Part shown: positions 40,346 through 49,280 of the stretch, in pieces
Numbering within the stretch: position 1 is the stretch's first letter
How the letters are laid out: every line of letters begins with the position of its first letter
NCBI RefSeq assembly: GCF_001562115.1
Contig: NZ_CP013926.1
Location: forward strand, 3,658,001 to 3,722,000
Origin: Alteromonas stellipolaris
Lineage (GTDB): Bacteria > Pseudomonadota > Gammaproteobacteria > Enterobacterales > Alteromonadaceae
Direction of reading: 5' to 3'
Length of the DNA: 64,000 bases
Made by a program: the position numbers and the translations under genes
Notes under the pieces: generated by a model
What the model was told of the DNA's origin: nothing
Database searches by the model: none
The model's input: the letters and a program-made list of their open reading frames with translations, nothing else

Positions 40346-41467
40346 ATGTCAGAGTTATCTCTGTTTAAGCCTCTAGAGTGGGCAGACAATACGCTTCAAA
40401 ACCGCATGGTATTAGCACCAATGACACGTGGCCGTGCAGGTAGTGACCGCATACCTAACAAAATCATGGGCGACCAATACGTACAGCGCGCCGATGCGGG
40501 CCTTATTATTACCGAAGCGACAGCTATATCAGAAGAAGGTATTGGCTGGGTAGACACCCCCGGCATCTATACGGATGAAATGGTAGAAGGATGGCGCTCT
40601 ATTAACGAAAGAGTGCATGAAGCTGGCGGCAAGATTATCCTTCAATTATGGCATACAGGCCGTGCCTCTCACAGTGACTTTCATGACGGCGACCTCCCTT
40701 TCTCTGCTTCCGCTATTGCCATTGAGGGTGATGAAATTCACACACCAAAAGGTAAGAAACCTTACGAAGTGCCACGAGCAATGACACAAGATGACATTCG
40801 TAGGACGGTTGCTGATTTCAAACATGCAGCGGTTAATGCTAAAGCTGCAGGCTTTGATGGTATAGAAGTTCATGCAGCTAATGGTTACCTGCTGAATCAG
40901 TTTTTAGACAGTCGCAGCAATCAACGTAGTGATGAATATGGCGGCAGCGTAGATAATCGATATCGCTTCCTTAGTGAAGTGATGGACGCTGTACTAGAGA
41001 TTTGGCCTGCAGAGCAAGTCGGTGTGCGTTTATCGCCTAACGGCGTATTTAATGACATGGGTGCAGATGATTTTCGCGATACATTCACTTATGTCGCCCA
41101 AGCACTTAATAAGCTTAACCTTGGCTATTTACATGTGATGGATGGCCTAGCGTTTGGTTTCCATGAACGCGGTGAGCCGATGACACTTGCTGAGTTTCGT
41201 GCATTGTTCGACGGCATGTTAATAGGTAACTGTGGTTACACCCAAGAAGAGGCAGAGAAACGTATTAGCGACGGTGATGCCGACATGATTGCTTTCGGGC
41301 GACCTTGGATCACTAACCCAGATTTACCGACACGGTTTAAAAACAACTACCCGCTGGCGGCGTTTGATGACCCATCTACATGGTACGGTGGCGGTGAAGA
41401 AGGTTATACTGACTACAATACTTACCGCGAAGAAAGCGGCAAAGCAGCCATGGAGTCTTTAACCTAA
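40346..41467 (+). CDS. Old Yellow Enzyme-family alkene reductase (NemA-like)
   Basis: A 373-residue FMN oxidoreductase that reduces activated C=C bonds with NAD(P)H. The flavin- and substrate-binding motif HAANGYLLNQF (HxxNxYL) is followed by LDSRSNQRSDEYGGS, and the start LFKPLEWADNTLQNRMVLAPMTR is typical of this family. AAGGAA stands before the start. A single-gene unit closed by a bidirectional terminator at 41551-41581. Confidence 0.9.
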   Translation: MSELSLFKPLEWADNTLQNRMVLAPMTRGRAGSDRIPNKIMGDQYVQRADAGLIITEATAISEEGIGWVDTPGIYTDEMVEGWRSINERVHEAGGKIILQLWHTGRASHSDFHDGDLPFSASAIAIEGDEIHTPKGKKPYEVPRAMTQDDIRRTVADFKHAAVNAKAAGFDGIEVHAANGYLLNQFLDSRSNQRSDEYGGSVDNRYRFLSEVMDAVLEIWPAEQVGVRLSPNGVFNDMGADDFRDTFTYVAQALNKLNLGYLHVMDGLAFGFHERGEPMTLAEFRALFDGMLIGNCGYTQEEAEKRISDGDADMIAFGRPWITNPDLPTRFKNNYPLAAFDDPSTWYGGGEEGYTDYNTYREESGKAAMESLT

Positions 41468-41550
41468 ATAATAGAGTTAACCTAAATAAGGGTAACCTAA
41501 TTTATAAGGTTAACCTCACTACTGGTGCAAATATCTTGTAATCAGTTAAT

Positions 41551-41581
41551 AAAAAGCAGTCATTTCATGACTGCTTTTTTT
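41551..41581. terminator. Bidirectional terminator between the OYE and AHSA1 genes
   Basis: A 13-bp stem (41551-41563 with 41567-41579) over a TTC loop, with T runs on both strands, between convergent genes. Confidence 0.85.
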
Positions 41582-41617
41582 ATATCTTTAGTAATACTGT
41601 TCGCTAGTAATAGCGCA

Positions 41618-42064
41618 CTAGTTAAACGCCACTTGTTTATCGGCTAATACTGCAAGCTTTTCTAGGCAAGACATCCATGCATATTGATGCTGGTCGCATT
41701 CTTCTTGGTTATTGAAACCACTATGAATTAACGTTAACGCCACTTCTCCTTCGCGCGTTTCTTCAAATAAAATTTCCACTGAGCTCATGACGGTTTCTTC
41801 TACGCCATCTTCCCACGCCCAAGAAAACACAAGCTTCTCGTTAGCTAAAATAGTCACGTATTCGCCAGTTAGTGCGATTTCTACCCCGTTGGGTTCAAGC
41901 AATTTTATGCGATACCTTCCGCCTTCTTTAAAGCTACTCATTATTTGCGATACCTTACAATTACCCGGCGCAAACCATTCAGATAAGTATTCAGGTTCGT
42001 GGAATGCTGCAAACAAAAAAGAGATGGGCGCATGAAGGGATACATTCAGGGTAAATTGAAACAT
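41618..42064 (-). CDS. SRPBCC/AHSA1-type ligand-binding protein
   Basis: A 148-residue protein of the START/Bet v 1-like superfamily, AHSA1 branch. It shows HAPISFLFAAFHEPEYLSEWFAPG at the start, GGRYRIKLLEPNG and GEYVTILANEKLVFSWAW in the middle, and TLIHSGFNNQEECDQHQYAW at the end. These proteins bind hydrophobic ligands or help other proteins; a specific ligand is not known. It is convergent with the OYE gene. Confidence 0.8.
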   Translation of the reverse strand: MFQFTLNVSLHAPISFLFAAFHEPEYLSEWFAPGNCKVSQIMSSFKEGGRYRIKLLEPNGVEIALTGEYVTILANEKLVFSWAWEDGVEETVMSSVEILFEETREGEVALTLIHSGFNNQEECDQHQYAWMSCLEKLAVLADKQVAFN

Positions 42065-42303
42065 GTTACGTCGCCTGTAAAAAAACCTAGAGCCTTGGTA
42101 AGTTTAGGCCCTAGAAGAAAAGGATTCTAGGTTGTTATCGGCTATGTTCGACATTTTCTTTAGTTCGAGCGGTAGCGTTGCCTTATGTGAATGATTATCT
42201 TAGGGTATCCTCACTAGCAGTATCTATTCTGCGTTAACTATTTAAGCTATGTATTCGTGTGCTAATTGTAAAAGCCACCAATAAAGATTCTTAAGGCTCA
42301 CTT

Positions 42304-43266
42304 ATGTCAACTCAATCGCCTACACTCAACGTCTCTATTCTCAGTGAAGATGCCAATGCACTAGCAGAGGAAATAGCAAATGCATGGCCCACGCCTAATA
42401 CTTTGCATATCTGCCAAGCCGTTACGACTTCTGAACAAATTAACCCTGACGAGGTTGAGGTATTACTTGCCGCTCCTAATTTGGCGGCTAAAGTTATCGA
42501 CCAATGCTCGGGCTTGAAATGGTGTCAATCCACGTGGGCTGGCAATGCACCGCTGCTTAATTTGGACAAAAGCGATTATATACTCACTGGCGTAAAAGGT
42601 GTGTTTGGAAAACTAATGCGCGAATATGTGTTTGCCTACCTTTTGCAATACGCTCGCAATATTCCAGCGTTCGCGCATAACCAAAATCACCAACCCCCAA
42701 TTTGGGAAGAAAGTCCTCGCGCGCCTCTTACGGGTAAAACCCTTGGCATTTTAGGTGCAGGTTCAATAGCCCAAGCACTTATTCCCGTGGCCAAAAGCTT
42801 TGAAATGAAAGTAATTGGCTTAACGAGAAGCGGTCAAGCGATAGAGGGATTCGATAACGTCTATGCAGCAACTGACTTGCTCAAGTTTACTCAGAAAGTC
42901 GATCATGTAGTAAACCTGATGCCAGATACCCCCGCGACTACAGGGGTATTAGACCAAGCTTTCTTTGAAGCACTAAAGCCACACAGTGTGTTTATCAACG
43001 CAGGGCGTGGAAGTGCGATTGTCGATGATGCGCTTCTAAACGCATTAGATAGCGGGCAACTGCGAGCCGCCGTTCTTGATGTATTCACCCAAGAGCCCCT
43101 GCCAGAGCAGCACCCGTTCTGGAGCCACCCCAAGGTGGTGATTACTGCACATACTGCGGCAGTATCATCACCTGAGGATGTAGCTGGCGTGTTTGTTACA
43201 AACGCAACACGCTATATGGCCAACGAACCGCTTCTATATCAATTTGATTTTAACAAAGGCTACTGA
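42304..43266 (+). CDS. D-2-hydroxyacid dehydrogenase (glyoxylate/hydroxypyruvate reductase type)
   Basis: A 320-residue NAD(P)-dependent enzyme. The dinucleotide motif is GILGAGSIAQ; the catalytic arginine lies in NAGRGSAIVDD, the glutamate in FTQEPLPEQHPFW and the histidine in VVITAHTAAVSSPED. The type is close to GhrA-like reductases. The stop overlaps the stop of the GST gene on the opposite strand by 7 bases (43260-43266). Confidence 0.88.
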   Translation: MSTQSPTLNVSILSEDANALAEEIANAWPTPNTLHICQAVTTSEQINPDEVEVLLAAPNLAAKVIDQCSGLKWCQSTWAGNAPLLNLDKSDYILTGVKGVFGKLMREYVFAYLLQYARNIPAFAHNQNHQPPIWEESPRAPLTGKTLGILGAGSIAQALIPVAKSFEMKVIGLTRSGQAIEGFDNVYAATDLLKFTQKVDHVVNLMPDTPATTGVLDQAFFEALKPHSVFINAGRGSAIVDDALLNALDSGQLRAAVLDVFTQEPLPEQHPFWSHPKVVITAHTAAVSSPEDVAGVFVTNATRYMANEPLLYQFDFNKGY

Positions 43267-43832
43267 CGGGGATCGGTAGCGGTTAACTCTATACGGTCGC
43301 GGTGTTTTTCATGGAATTCCAGTAACAAAGGATAGTCTTTAAAACTGTGCAATTCTCTGAATAGCACCCAATCTACCATTGAGTACAAACATATTTCAGG
43401 ATACGTCCAGCCACTAAAACCACCCGCTTCGAGCTGCTTAGACAGTGATGAAAAAACCGATTCGATACGTTCTTTTTGCAAACGAATGATGAGCTTATCT
43501 TGATTGATATCGATATCAGAGCGCTTAAGTAGCATCAATTGCACGAATGAATCGTTAGCTGCGTCTATCAGAGTAAGCAGGTTTTCTTCCTCCCATGACA
43601 GAGAGTCATGGTCGAGTTTGCTCGCCAAATAGCTATAAATAACTCTAGAATCAAAAATGAGTTGCCCATCGTCTTCTAGGCAAGGCACTTTCAAGGTGGG
43701 GTTTCGTGATGCGAGTAGCGCTCTGTCTTCCCCAGAGAATATTTGTAAATCGAGGAATTCATGGGGCGTGTTGGAAAGTACTACGCGAATTCGACGTACA
43801 AATGGAGATGTTACCGAACCATACAGTTTCAT
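43260..43832 (-). CDS. Glutathione S-transferase family protein
   Basis: A 190-residue GST. The N-terminal thioredoxin fold has MKLYGSVTSPFVRRIRVVL, NPTLKVPCLEDDGQLIFDSRVI with the cis-proline and the D-S pair for glutathione. The all-helical C-terminal part (about 80-190) is short. The residue that usually activates glutathione (Ser or Cys near the N-terminus) would be in TSPFVRR. The gene end overlaps the convergent dehydrogenase by 7 bases. Confidence 0.85.
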   Translation of the reverse strand: MKLYGSVTSPFVRRIRVVLSNTPHEFLDLQIFSGEDRALLASRNPTLKVPCLEDDGQLIFDSRVIYSYLASKLDHDSLSWEEENLLTLIDAANDSFVQLMLLKRSDIDINQDKLIIRLQKERIESVFSSLSKQLEAGGFSGWTYPEICLYSMVDWVLFRELHSFKDYPLLLEFHEKHRDRIELTATDPRQ

Positions 43833-43956
43833 AGCTTCAACCTGAGTGAATTTATTTACACACTTAGTTTAGCCATAAAATTAACGAGGAGAAAAGCACT
43901 ATACTGTAAAGGCGAGACAAGCATACACCAAGATGCGGTGTACGCCCGATAATCAT

Positions 43957-44301
43957 TTACACGCTGAAACTAGCGCCGCATCCACAGGTAGTGGTTGCAT
44001 TTGGATTTTGTACTAAAAAGCGTGACCCTTCTAAACCTTCAACATAATCAACAACGCCGCCCACTAAATATTGCAAGCTCATAGGGTCTACCACTAAGGT
44101 AACGTCATCTTTATCAATTGTCATATCGCCGTCGTTCACCTTCTCATCAAAAGTGAAACCATACTGAAAGCCTGAGCAACCGCCTCCAGTAACATAAACC
44201 CGCAGTTTTAACGCAGGATTTTCTTCTTCCGTGATGAGCGCTTTTACTTTTGTCGCCGCTGCATCAGAGAACTCAATTGGCAACGCCATTTCTACAGACA
44301 T
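43957..44301 (-). CDS. erpA: Iron-sulfur cluster insertion protein ErpA
   Basis: A 114-residue A-type carrier that hands 4Fe-4S clusters to target proteins. The chosen ATG has AGGTGA in front and gives exactly the length of E. coli ErpA; an upstream in-frame ATG would add 11 residues. Cluster-binding cysteines are C42 ([11 protein letters not shown]), C106 and C108 ([10 protein letters not shown]). In Pseudomonas erpA lies next to anmK, mepM and tyrS; here about 9 kb of accessory genes come between. Confidence 0.95.
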   Translation of the reverse strand: MSVEMALPIEFSDAAATKVKALITEEENPALKLRVYVTGGGCSGFQYGFTFDEKVNDGDMTIDKDDVTLVVDPMSLQYLVGGVVDYVEGLEGSRFLVQNPNATTTCGCGASFSV

Positions 44302-44511
44302 ACTCACCTCTTCATTAACCATGTGCACCTGCACGCATTAGCGTACACGCATCGATAACCCAATTATCTAATACTTGAGTAACGCTATCAACTATTGGGG
44401 TGAAACTAACTGAAACAATAGCTAGTGCCTTTCATTTAGCATGAAAATAAGTGGCGACATGGACACTCATGGCCTTAAGGCATACTCTAAAAAGAAACCG
44501 ACGGGACTAAC

Positions 44512-45345
44512 ATGACTTATTCAGTATCTTCTATTTCCCCTCAAAATCGTAAGCTTAGGCTGCCAGAAGGAGCACAAGCACCCGCTATTGATGAACATGA
44601 ACACTACAAACAGGCATTGAAGAGCTGGCAAAAAAAGTTACTCCATGCTCAACAGGCTTACTACCACCAAGGCCGACGCGCAATTATTGTATTTGAAGGA
44701 TGGGATGCCTCAGGAAAAGGCGGCGCGATTAGAAGGGTGACCGAAAAACTCGATCCTCGCGGTTTTCGAGTTCACCCCTTTGCCAAACCTACACCAGAAG
44801 AGCAAGGTCGCCATTACCTTTACCGGTTTCAAACTCGGCTCCCCACACCTGGCAGGCTTGCCATTTTCGATCGCTCTTACTACGGTCGAGTCATGGTCGA
44901 ACGCATTGAAGGCTTCACACCACAACCTGCATGGGAAAGAGCCTTTCAGGAGATTAACGAGTTCGAGCGACTATTAATTGACGACGGCGTGACAATTATA
45001 AAACTCTTTATGCATATTTCAGCAGCCGAGCAATTAGAGCGCTTTGAAGAACGCTTAAGTAACCCTTACAAACGCTGGAAGCTTACCGAAGAAGATATAC
45101 GAAATCGTGGCCGACGGGATGACTACATTACTGCCATAGAAGAGATGTTTGATAAAACCGATACTCAAATGGCGCCGTGGCATGTGATACAGGCTGAGCA
45201 TAAATGGTTTGCTCGTATTAGCGTGTTAAAAACCATTGTTGAGGCGCTGAGTGAAGGCGTGACAGTAGAACCACCGCCAATCGACCCTACCGTGGTGCAT
45301 TTAGCGAAGCAGCAACTTGGTATAACGTTAGACCAAAGCAAATAA
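44512..45345 (+). CDS. ppk2: Polyphosphate kinase 2
   Basis: A 277-residue single-domain PPK2 that moves phosphate between polyphosphate and nucleotides. The P-loop is GWDASGKGG (63-71, K69), the Walker B-like motif is FDRSYYGRVMVERIEGF (D120, R121), and the lid region has RRDDYITAIEEMFDKTDT. Whether AMP, ADP or GDP is preferred cannot be told by eye. It faces minE tail to tail. Confidence 0.88.
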   Translation: MTYSVSSISPQNRKLRLPEGAQAPAIDEHEHYKQALKSWQKKLLHAQQAYYHQGRRAIIVFEGWDASGKGGAIRRVTEKLDPRGFRVHPFAKPTPEEQGRHYLYRFQTRLPTPGRLAIFDRSYYGRVMVERIEGFTPQPAWERAFQEINEFERLLIDDGVTIIKLFMHISAAEQLERFEERLSNPYKRWKLTEEDIRNRGRRDDYITAIEEMFDKTDTQMAPWHVIQAEHKWFARISVLKTIVEALSEGVTVEPPPIDPTVVHLAKQQLGITLDQSK

Positions 45346-45433
45346 ACGACAGCAGTTTACCCATGTCTTGTTACCAAAACATGGGTAGCATTATTTATGG
45401 CAAGTCGTTGGCTCTGGGAAGCTTAGATGAGCT

Positions 45434-45691
45434 CTAGTTTTCAGGCAAGGTAACGTTTAGTTCTAGCACGCTACAATCGTCACTGCTTTCCAACTGTACC
45501 GATACTTGGTCATCTGCAATGCTCACATACTTGCGTATCACCTGAATGATTTCTTGCTGCATCATTGGCAGATAATCAGGCTCAGTACGTTTGCGTCTTT
45601 CATGCGCAACAATAATTTGTAACCGCTCTTTGGCCACGGCCGCAGTGCGCGGCTTTTCCTTTTTCTTGAGTAGGTAATCGAAAATACTCAT
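45434..45691 (-). CDS. minE: Cell division topological specificity factor MinE
   Basis: An 85-residue protein that stimulates MinD ATPase and drives Min oscillation so that FtsZ assembles at midcell. [20 protein letters not shown] is the membrane-binding start; [13 protein letters not shown] is the MinD-contact region. Its start overlaps the minD stop by one base (TAATG). It is the last gene of minCDE. Confidence 0.95.
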   Translation of the reverse strand: MSIFDYLLKKKEKPRTAAVAKERLQIIVAHERRKRTEPDYLPMMQQEIIQVIRKYVSIADDQVSVQLESSDDCSVLELNVTLPEN

Positions 45692-46500
45692 TACTTGCCT
45701 CCTAGCAGGCGTTTAAAGAACCCTTTCTTCTCTGCTTCTAGAAATCTATGTTCAATGGTTTCACCTAACAAACGGCGAACGGCGTCTGAATATGCCTGAC
45801 CTGCGTTAGCTTCTAAATCTAGAATAACTGGCTGACCTTGGTTAGACGCCTTAAGTACCGCTTCTGATTCAGGAATAACACCCAATAATGGTATGGCTAA
45901 GATTTCTTCAACGTCAGCAACGCTCAGCATTTCTGCACTTTCTACTCGCTGAGGGTTGTAGCGGGTAAGCAATAAATGCTCTTTTACCGGCTTTCCTTGT
46001 TCAGCGCGCAAAGACTTACTTTGCAAAATACCTAAAATACGATCTGAATCACGTACCGAAGATACTTCTGGGTTAGTAACCACGATAGCTTCATCGGCAA
46101 AATACAATGCCATTTGGGCGCCTTGTTCTATACCCGCTGGCGAATCACAAATAATAAAGTCGAAATCTTCTTTCAACTCGTTAAGTACGGCTTGAACACC
46201 ATCGATGGTAAGCGCGTCTTTATCACGGGTTTGCGATGCTGGCAGAATAAACAAGTTGTCGGTACGCTTATCTTTAATAAGCGCTTGTTTCAGTGTAGCT
46301 TCTTTATTTATCACGTTAACGAAGTCGTAAACCACTCGGCGTTCACAGCCCATGATCAAATCAAGGTTACGCAAACCCACATCAAAGTCGATCACGACGG
46401 TTTTATGACCCGCTAAGGCTAAACCTGTACTGATAGCCGCACTTGAGGTGGTTTTACCAACCCCACCTTTACCCGATGTTACTACGATAATCTTTGCCAT
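45691..46500 (-). CDS. minD: Septum site-determining ATPase MinD
   Basis: A 269-residue ParA-type ATPase that recruits MinC to the membrane. The deviant Walker A is GKGGVGKTT (10-18), followed by [16 protein letters not shown] and the Walker B-like region [14 protein letters not shown]. The amphipathic membrane helix is the C-terminal [12 protein letters not shown]. Middle gene of minCDE; minE is coupled by overlap. Confidence 0.97.
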   Translation of the reverse strand: MAKIIVVTSGKGGVGKTTSSAAISTGLALAGHKTVVIDFDVGLRNLDLIMGCERRVVYDFVNVINKEATLKQALIKDKRTDNLFILPASQTRDKDALTIDGVQAVLNELKEDFDFIICDSPAGIEQGAQMALYFADEAIVVTNPEVSSVRDSDRILGILQSKSLRAEQGKPVKEHLLLTRYNPQRVESAEMLSVADVEEILAIPLLGVIPESEAVLKASNQGQPVILDLEANAGQAYSDAVRRLLGETIEHRFLEAEKKGFFKRLLGGK

Positions 46501-46529
46501 TTTTAATTCCTTGTAGAATACGTTAACAC

Positions 46530-47285
46530 TTAGGCGATAGGCTCAATGCGTAACGTGTCCTCTTCTAAATAGATTTGTGCGGGCTGTTTCCAGCATGATG
46601 CTTTTACGGTTTCATGCATAATGAATTGCCCAGCGATTGAAATAAGTTCTGCATCTAACGACTGACAAAAAACGCGGGCATGCACGTTGCCTTTTACGCC
46701 CGCCAGAGCTCGGCCTCTAAGTGTGCCGTAAACGTGAATATTTCCATCTGCAAGTACTTCTGCCCCTTCACTTACTGCCGCGGTAATGACCAAATCACCA
46801 CCTTCAGCATATACTTGCTGCCCTGAGCGTACCGGGCGGCTAATAACCTTTACTGGTTTAGTGGCAGGTGCTGGTGTTGGCACTGGTGAAGAAACTGGAG
46901 TGGATGCTGCAGGCTCATTCGCGGCCTGCTCTTTTAACGTGGTGCTTTCAGGTTTTGTGGTTTTCAACGAGCTTTCTGTAAATTTACTTTGGCTAACATC
47001 CGCTAAGCCCAAGTCGTTGATGATACTTCTCAGAGGCCCTACTTCACCGCGTACAGCCATAGGTTGAAGTTTAAAGCGTCGACACAATGCAACGAGCAAC
47101 TCGAACTCGGTTGCATTCAGTGATTTGACTAAATGCAAAATTAGCGATGAACGAGTGAAAAACTGGGGTGCACTATTTACCTTTTCAGCAAGCTGAGATT
47201 CAAAGGTATCTGGATCAAAATCGATCACTTCTAACACGATGCTGGTTAGTGTGGTGCCCTTCATGCGAAAGCATGTATCTGTCAT
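46530..47285 (-). CDS. minC: Septum site-determining inhibitor MinC
   Basis: A 251-residue FtsZ polymerisation inhibitor. The N-terminal domain (about 1-105) is followed by a linker rich in Pro, Ala and Thr (about 110-150: ASTPVSSPVPTPAPATKPVK) and the C-terminal beta-helix (about 150-250) with DGNIHVYGTLRGRALAG, which binds MinD. First gene of the minCDE operon. The start here gives MTDTCFRMKG; an internal ATG (M8) is a less likely alternative. Confidence 0.95.
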   Translation of the reverse strand: MTDTCFRMKGTTLTSIVLEVIDFDPDTFESQLAEKVNSAPQFFTRSSLILHLVKSLNATEFELLVALCRRFKLQPMAVRGEVGPLRSIINDLGLADVSQSKFTESSLKTTKPESTTLKEQAANEPAASTPVSSPVPTPAPATKPVKVISRPVRSGQQVYAEGGDLVITAAVSEGAEVLADGNIHVYGTLRGRALAGVKGNVHARVFCQSLDAELISIAGQFIMHETVKASCWKQPAQIYLEEDTLRIEPIA

Positions 47286-47582
47286 TAATTATTCCTGAGT
47301 AATTTTTATTGCTCAACTGCCCAACCATGAGGGCTTAAAGCGAGTATGCACTCTATCAAATTCCGCTTCATCGGCAATAGGCAAGCGCTTAACAAGCGCA
47401 CAACTGCTCACAAAACAATCACAATCTAGCATTCCTTTGCACTAGGCATCTAGTATCGACCAAAAATAACATTCGAAACCCATAAAAAAAGCGTGGAGCG
47501 CCACGCTTTGTAAATCAACATTTTGTCCATAGAGCGTTTCAACCGGCGTATCAAAGCCAGTTTCAACACCCTATTAACAGCC
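47286..47582. other. minC-fumC intergenic region
   Basis: About 297 bases. The minC promoter must be in the left part; the right part holds the fumC terminator. No other structure or gene was recognised. Confidence 0.5.
47484..47509 (-). terminator. Terminator after fumC
   Basis: AAAGCGTGG (47488-47496) pairs with CCACGCTTT (47501-47509). On the minus strand the stem is followed by a seven-T run (complement of 47484-47490). Confidence 0.75.
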
Positions 47583-48974
47583 TTAACGCTGAATTTCAGT
47601 CAGTTTTTTAGGATCTAACAACGATTCCAATTCAGACCTTGGCAAGTCAGTCATCGCTTCAGCAACATCGATAACAGGCATTTTATCTTTGTAAGCTTTT
47701 TTCGCTATTTCTGCGGCTTTCGCATATCCAATGATAGGGTTAAGCGCAGTCACTAAAATAGGATTTTTCGCCAATGCTTTCTCAAGGTTTTCTTGGTTGA
47801 CTGTAAATCCTTCAATGGCCTGTTCGCCCAACAGCACACAGCTATTCGACATTAGCTTAATACTCGACAGCAAATTATCGGCAATCATAGGTAGCATAAC
47901 GTTAAGCTCGAAATTACCCGACTGCCCCCCTATTGTTATGGCTGCATCGTTCCCTATCACCTGCGCCGAAGCCATTGCCACCGCTTCGGGTATTACTGGG
48001 TTCACTTTGCCCGGCATAATAGATGACCCTGGTTGTAATGCGGGTAGCGATACTTCACCTAAACCGGCAAGTGGCCCTGAATTCATCCAGCGTAAGTCAT
48101 TTGAAACTTTCATTAAGGTAACCGCGAGAGATTTTATTGCGCCAGATAAGGTTACCGCAGTGTCTTGCGAACTAATTAATGCAAAGCAATTCTCAGCAGG
48201 GGTAAATGCGATGCCAGTAAGCTCAGATAGCTTACTAGCAAAGGTTTCAGCAAAGTCAGGATGTGCATTTACACCTGTGCCCACTGCTGTTCCACCTTGC
48301 GCTAACGTTTGAATGGCGGGTTGAAGCATTTTTACTGTTTCTAACTGCTGGCTAAGCTGCGCAGACCATGCCCGTAAACTTTGATCCATCCTAACCGGCA
48401 TAGCATCCATTAAATGTGTACGGCCCGTTTTGCAATAGTCAGACACTGAATTCGCTTTGGTATCTATAATATCAATTAGCCTAGTAATAGCAGGGATAAG
48501 CGACTCTGACACTTCAATGGCGGCACTTGCATGAATAGTTGTGGGAATAACATCGTTTGAGCTTTGCCCGTTGTTCACATGATCGTTAGGGTGAACCACT
48601 CCCCCTTCACGTTTACCCTGTCGTTGATTCGCCAAGTTAGCGATAACCTCATTGGCATTCATATTTGTGCTAGTCCCCGAGCCTGTTTGAAATATATCTA
48701 CAGGGAAATGCTGCTGTAACTCAGGGTCACTCAGTAATGTGTCACAGGCTTGTTCGATAGCGTCGGCAATGTCAGCATCAAGTGTATCGAGTTTTCTATT
48801 CGCAATTGCAGCGGCTTTTTTAATTGTCACTAGGGTGCGAATGAAAGTAAGCGGCATTCGCTCACCACTTACTGGAAAGTTATTGATTGCGCGTTGTGTT
48901 TGGGCGCCATATAACGCATCGCTAGGGACTTCTAACTCCCCCATGCTGTCACTTTCTGTTCGGGTATTTGTCAT
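47583..48974 (-). CDS. fumC: Class II fumarate hydratase
   Basis: A 463-residue iron-independent fumarase that interconverts fumarate and malate in the TCA cycle. The superfamily signature GSSIMPGKVNP is present, with TGSGTSTNMNANEVIAN and GRTHLMDAMPVRM in the active-site region. A strong Fur-box-like sequence lies in the upstream region shared with a divergent metal transporter. FumC is known in E. coli to replace iron-dependent fumarases under iron limitation or oxidative stress, which fits Fur control. Confidence 0.95.
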   Translation of the reverse strand: MTNTRTESDSMGELEVPSDALYGAQTQRAINNFPVSGERMPLTFIRTLVTIKKAAAIANRKLDTLDADIADAIEQACDTLLSDPELQQHFPVDIFQTGSGTSTNMNANEVIANLANQRQGKREGGVVHPNDHVNNGQSSNDVIPTTIHASAAIEVSESLIPAITRLIDIIDTKANSVSDYCKTGRTHLMDAMPVRMDQSLRAWSAQLSQQLETVKMLQPAIQTLAQGGTAVGTGVNAHPDFAETFASKLSELTGIAFTPAENCFALISSQDTAVTLSGAIKSLAVTLMKVSNDLRWMNSGPLAGLGEVSLPALQPGSSIMPGKVNPVIPEAVAMASAQVIGNDAAITIGGQSGNFELNVMLPMIADNLLSSIKLMSNSCVLLGEQAIEGFTVNQENLEKALAKNPILVTALNPIIGYAKAAEIAKKAYKDKMPVIDVAEAMTDLPRSELESLLDPKKLTEIQR

Positions 48975-49181
48975 AACTATCCCCTTAATCTGAAGAAATC
49001 AATCTTACTACTACTCTTGCCTACTTCGCCCTGCACGGTTTGGATCCTTATTTTACCTTTCAACAACAGTGCTTCTATCAATGTAATCATCAAAGTCCAC
49101 ATGGATGCATTTATAGAAGCGCTGCCCAATACATGTAATTTATAAGCGCTGAAGATGAAGATTGACAGATTACTATTGAAT

Positions 49182-49200
49182 GATAATAATTACCATTATC
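49182..49200. promoter_or_regulatory. Fur-box-like operator between fumC and a metal exporter gene
   Basis: GATAATAATTACCATTATC matches the 19-bp Fur consensus GATAATGATAATCATTATC at 16 of 19 positions, inside the symmetrical frame TGATAAT-N7-ATTATCA (49181-49201). It lies about 208 bases before the fumC start and 81 or more before the divergent gene. A related regulator with a similar site (Mur) is also possible. Confidence 0.75.
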
Positions 49201-49280
49201 ATTATTGGCGTTTGCAGCATGATCTGATCACGCGAGAATTCGTAGGAATTAGTACAGGTCGCTAACGAAAAACGTTGTAA

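Noticed and set aside
45358..45387. Hairpin between ppk2 and minE (TACCCATGT/ACATGGGTA)
   Set aside because: A 9-bp stem exists, but no T tract follows on either strand, so I do not call a terminator.
47731..48312. Plus-strand 193-codon frame opposite fumC
   Set aside because: Shadow of fumC; no ribosome site, composition follows the antisense of a strongly coding region.
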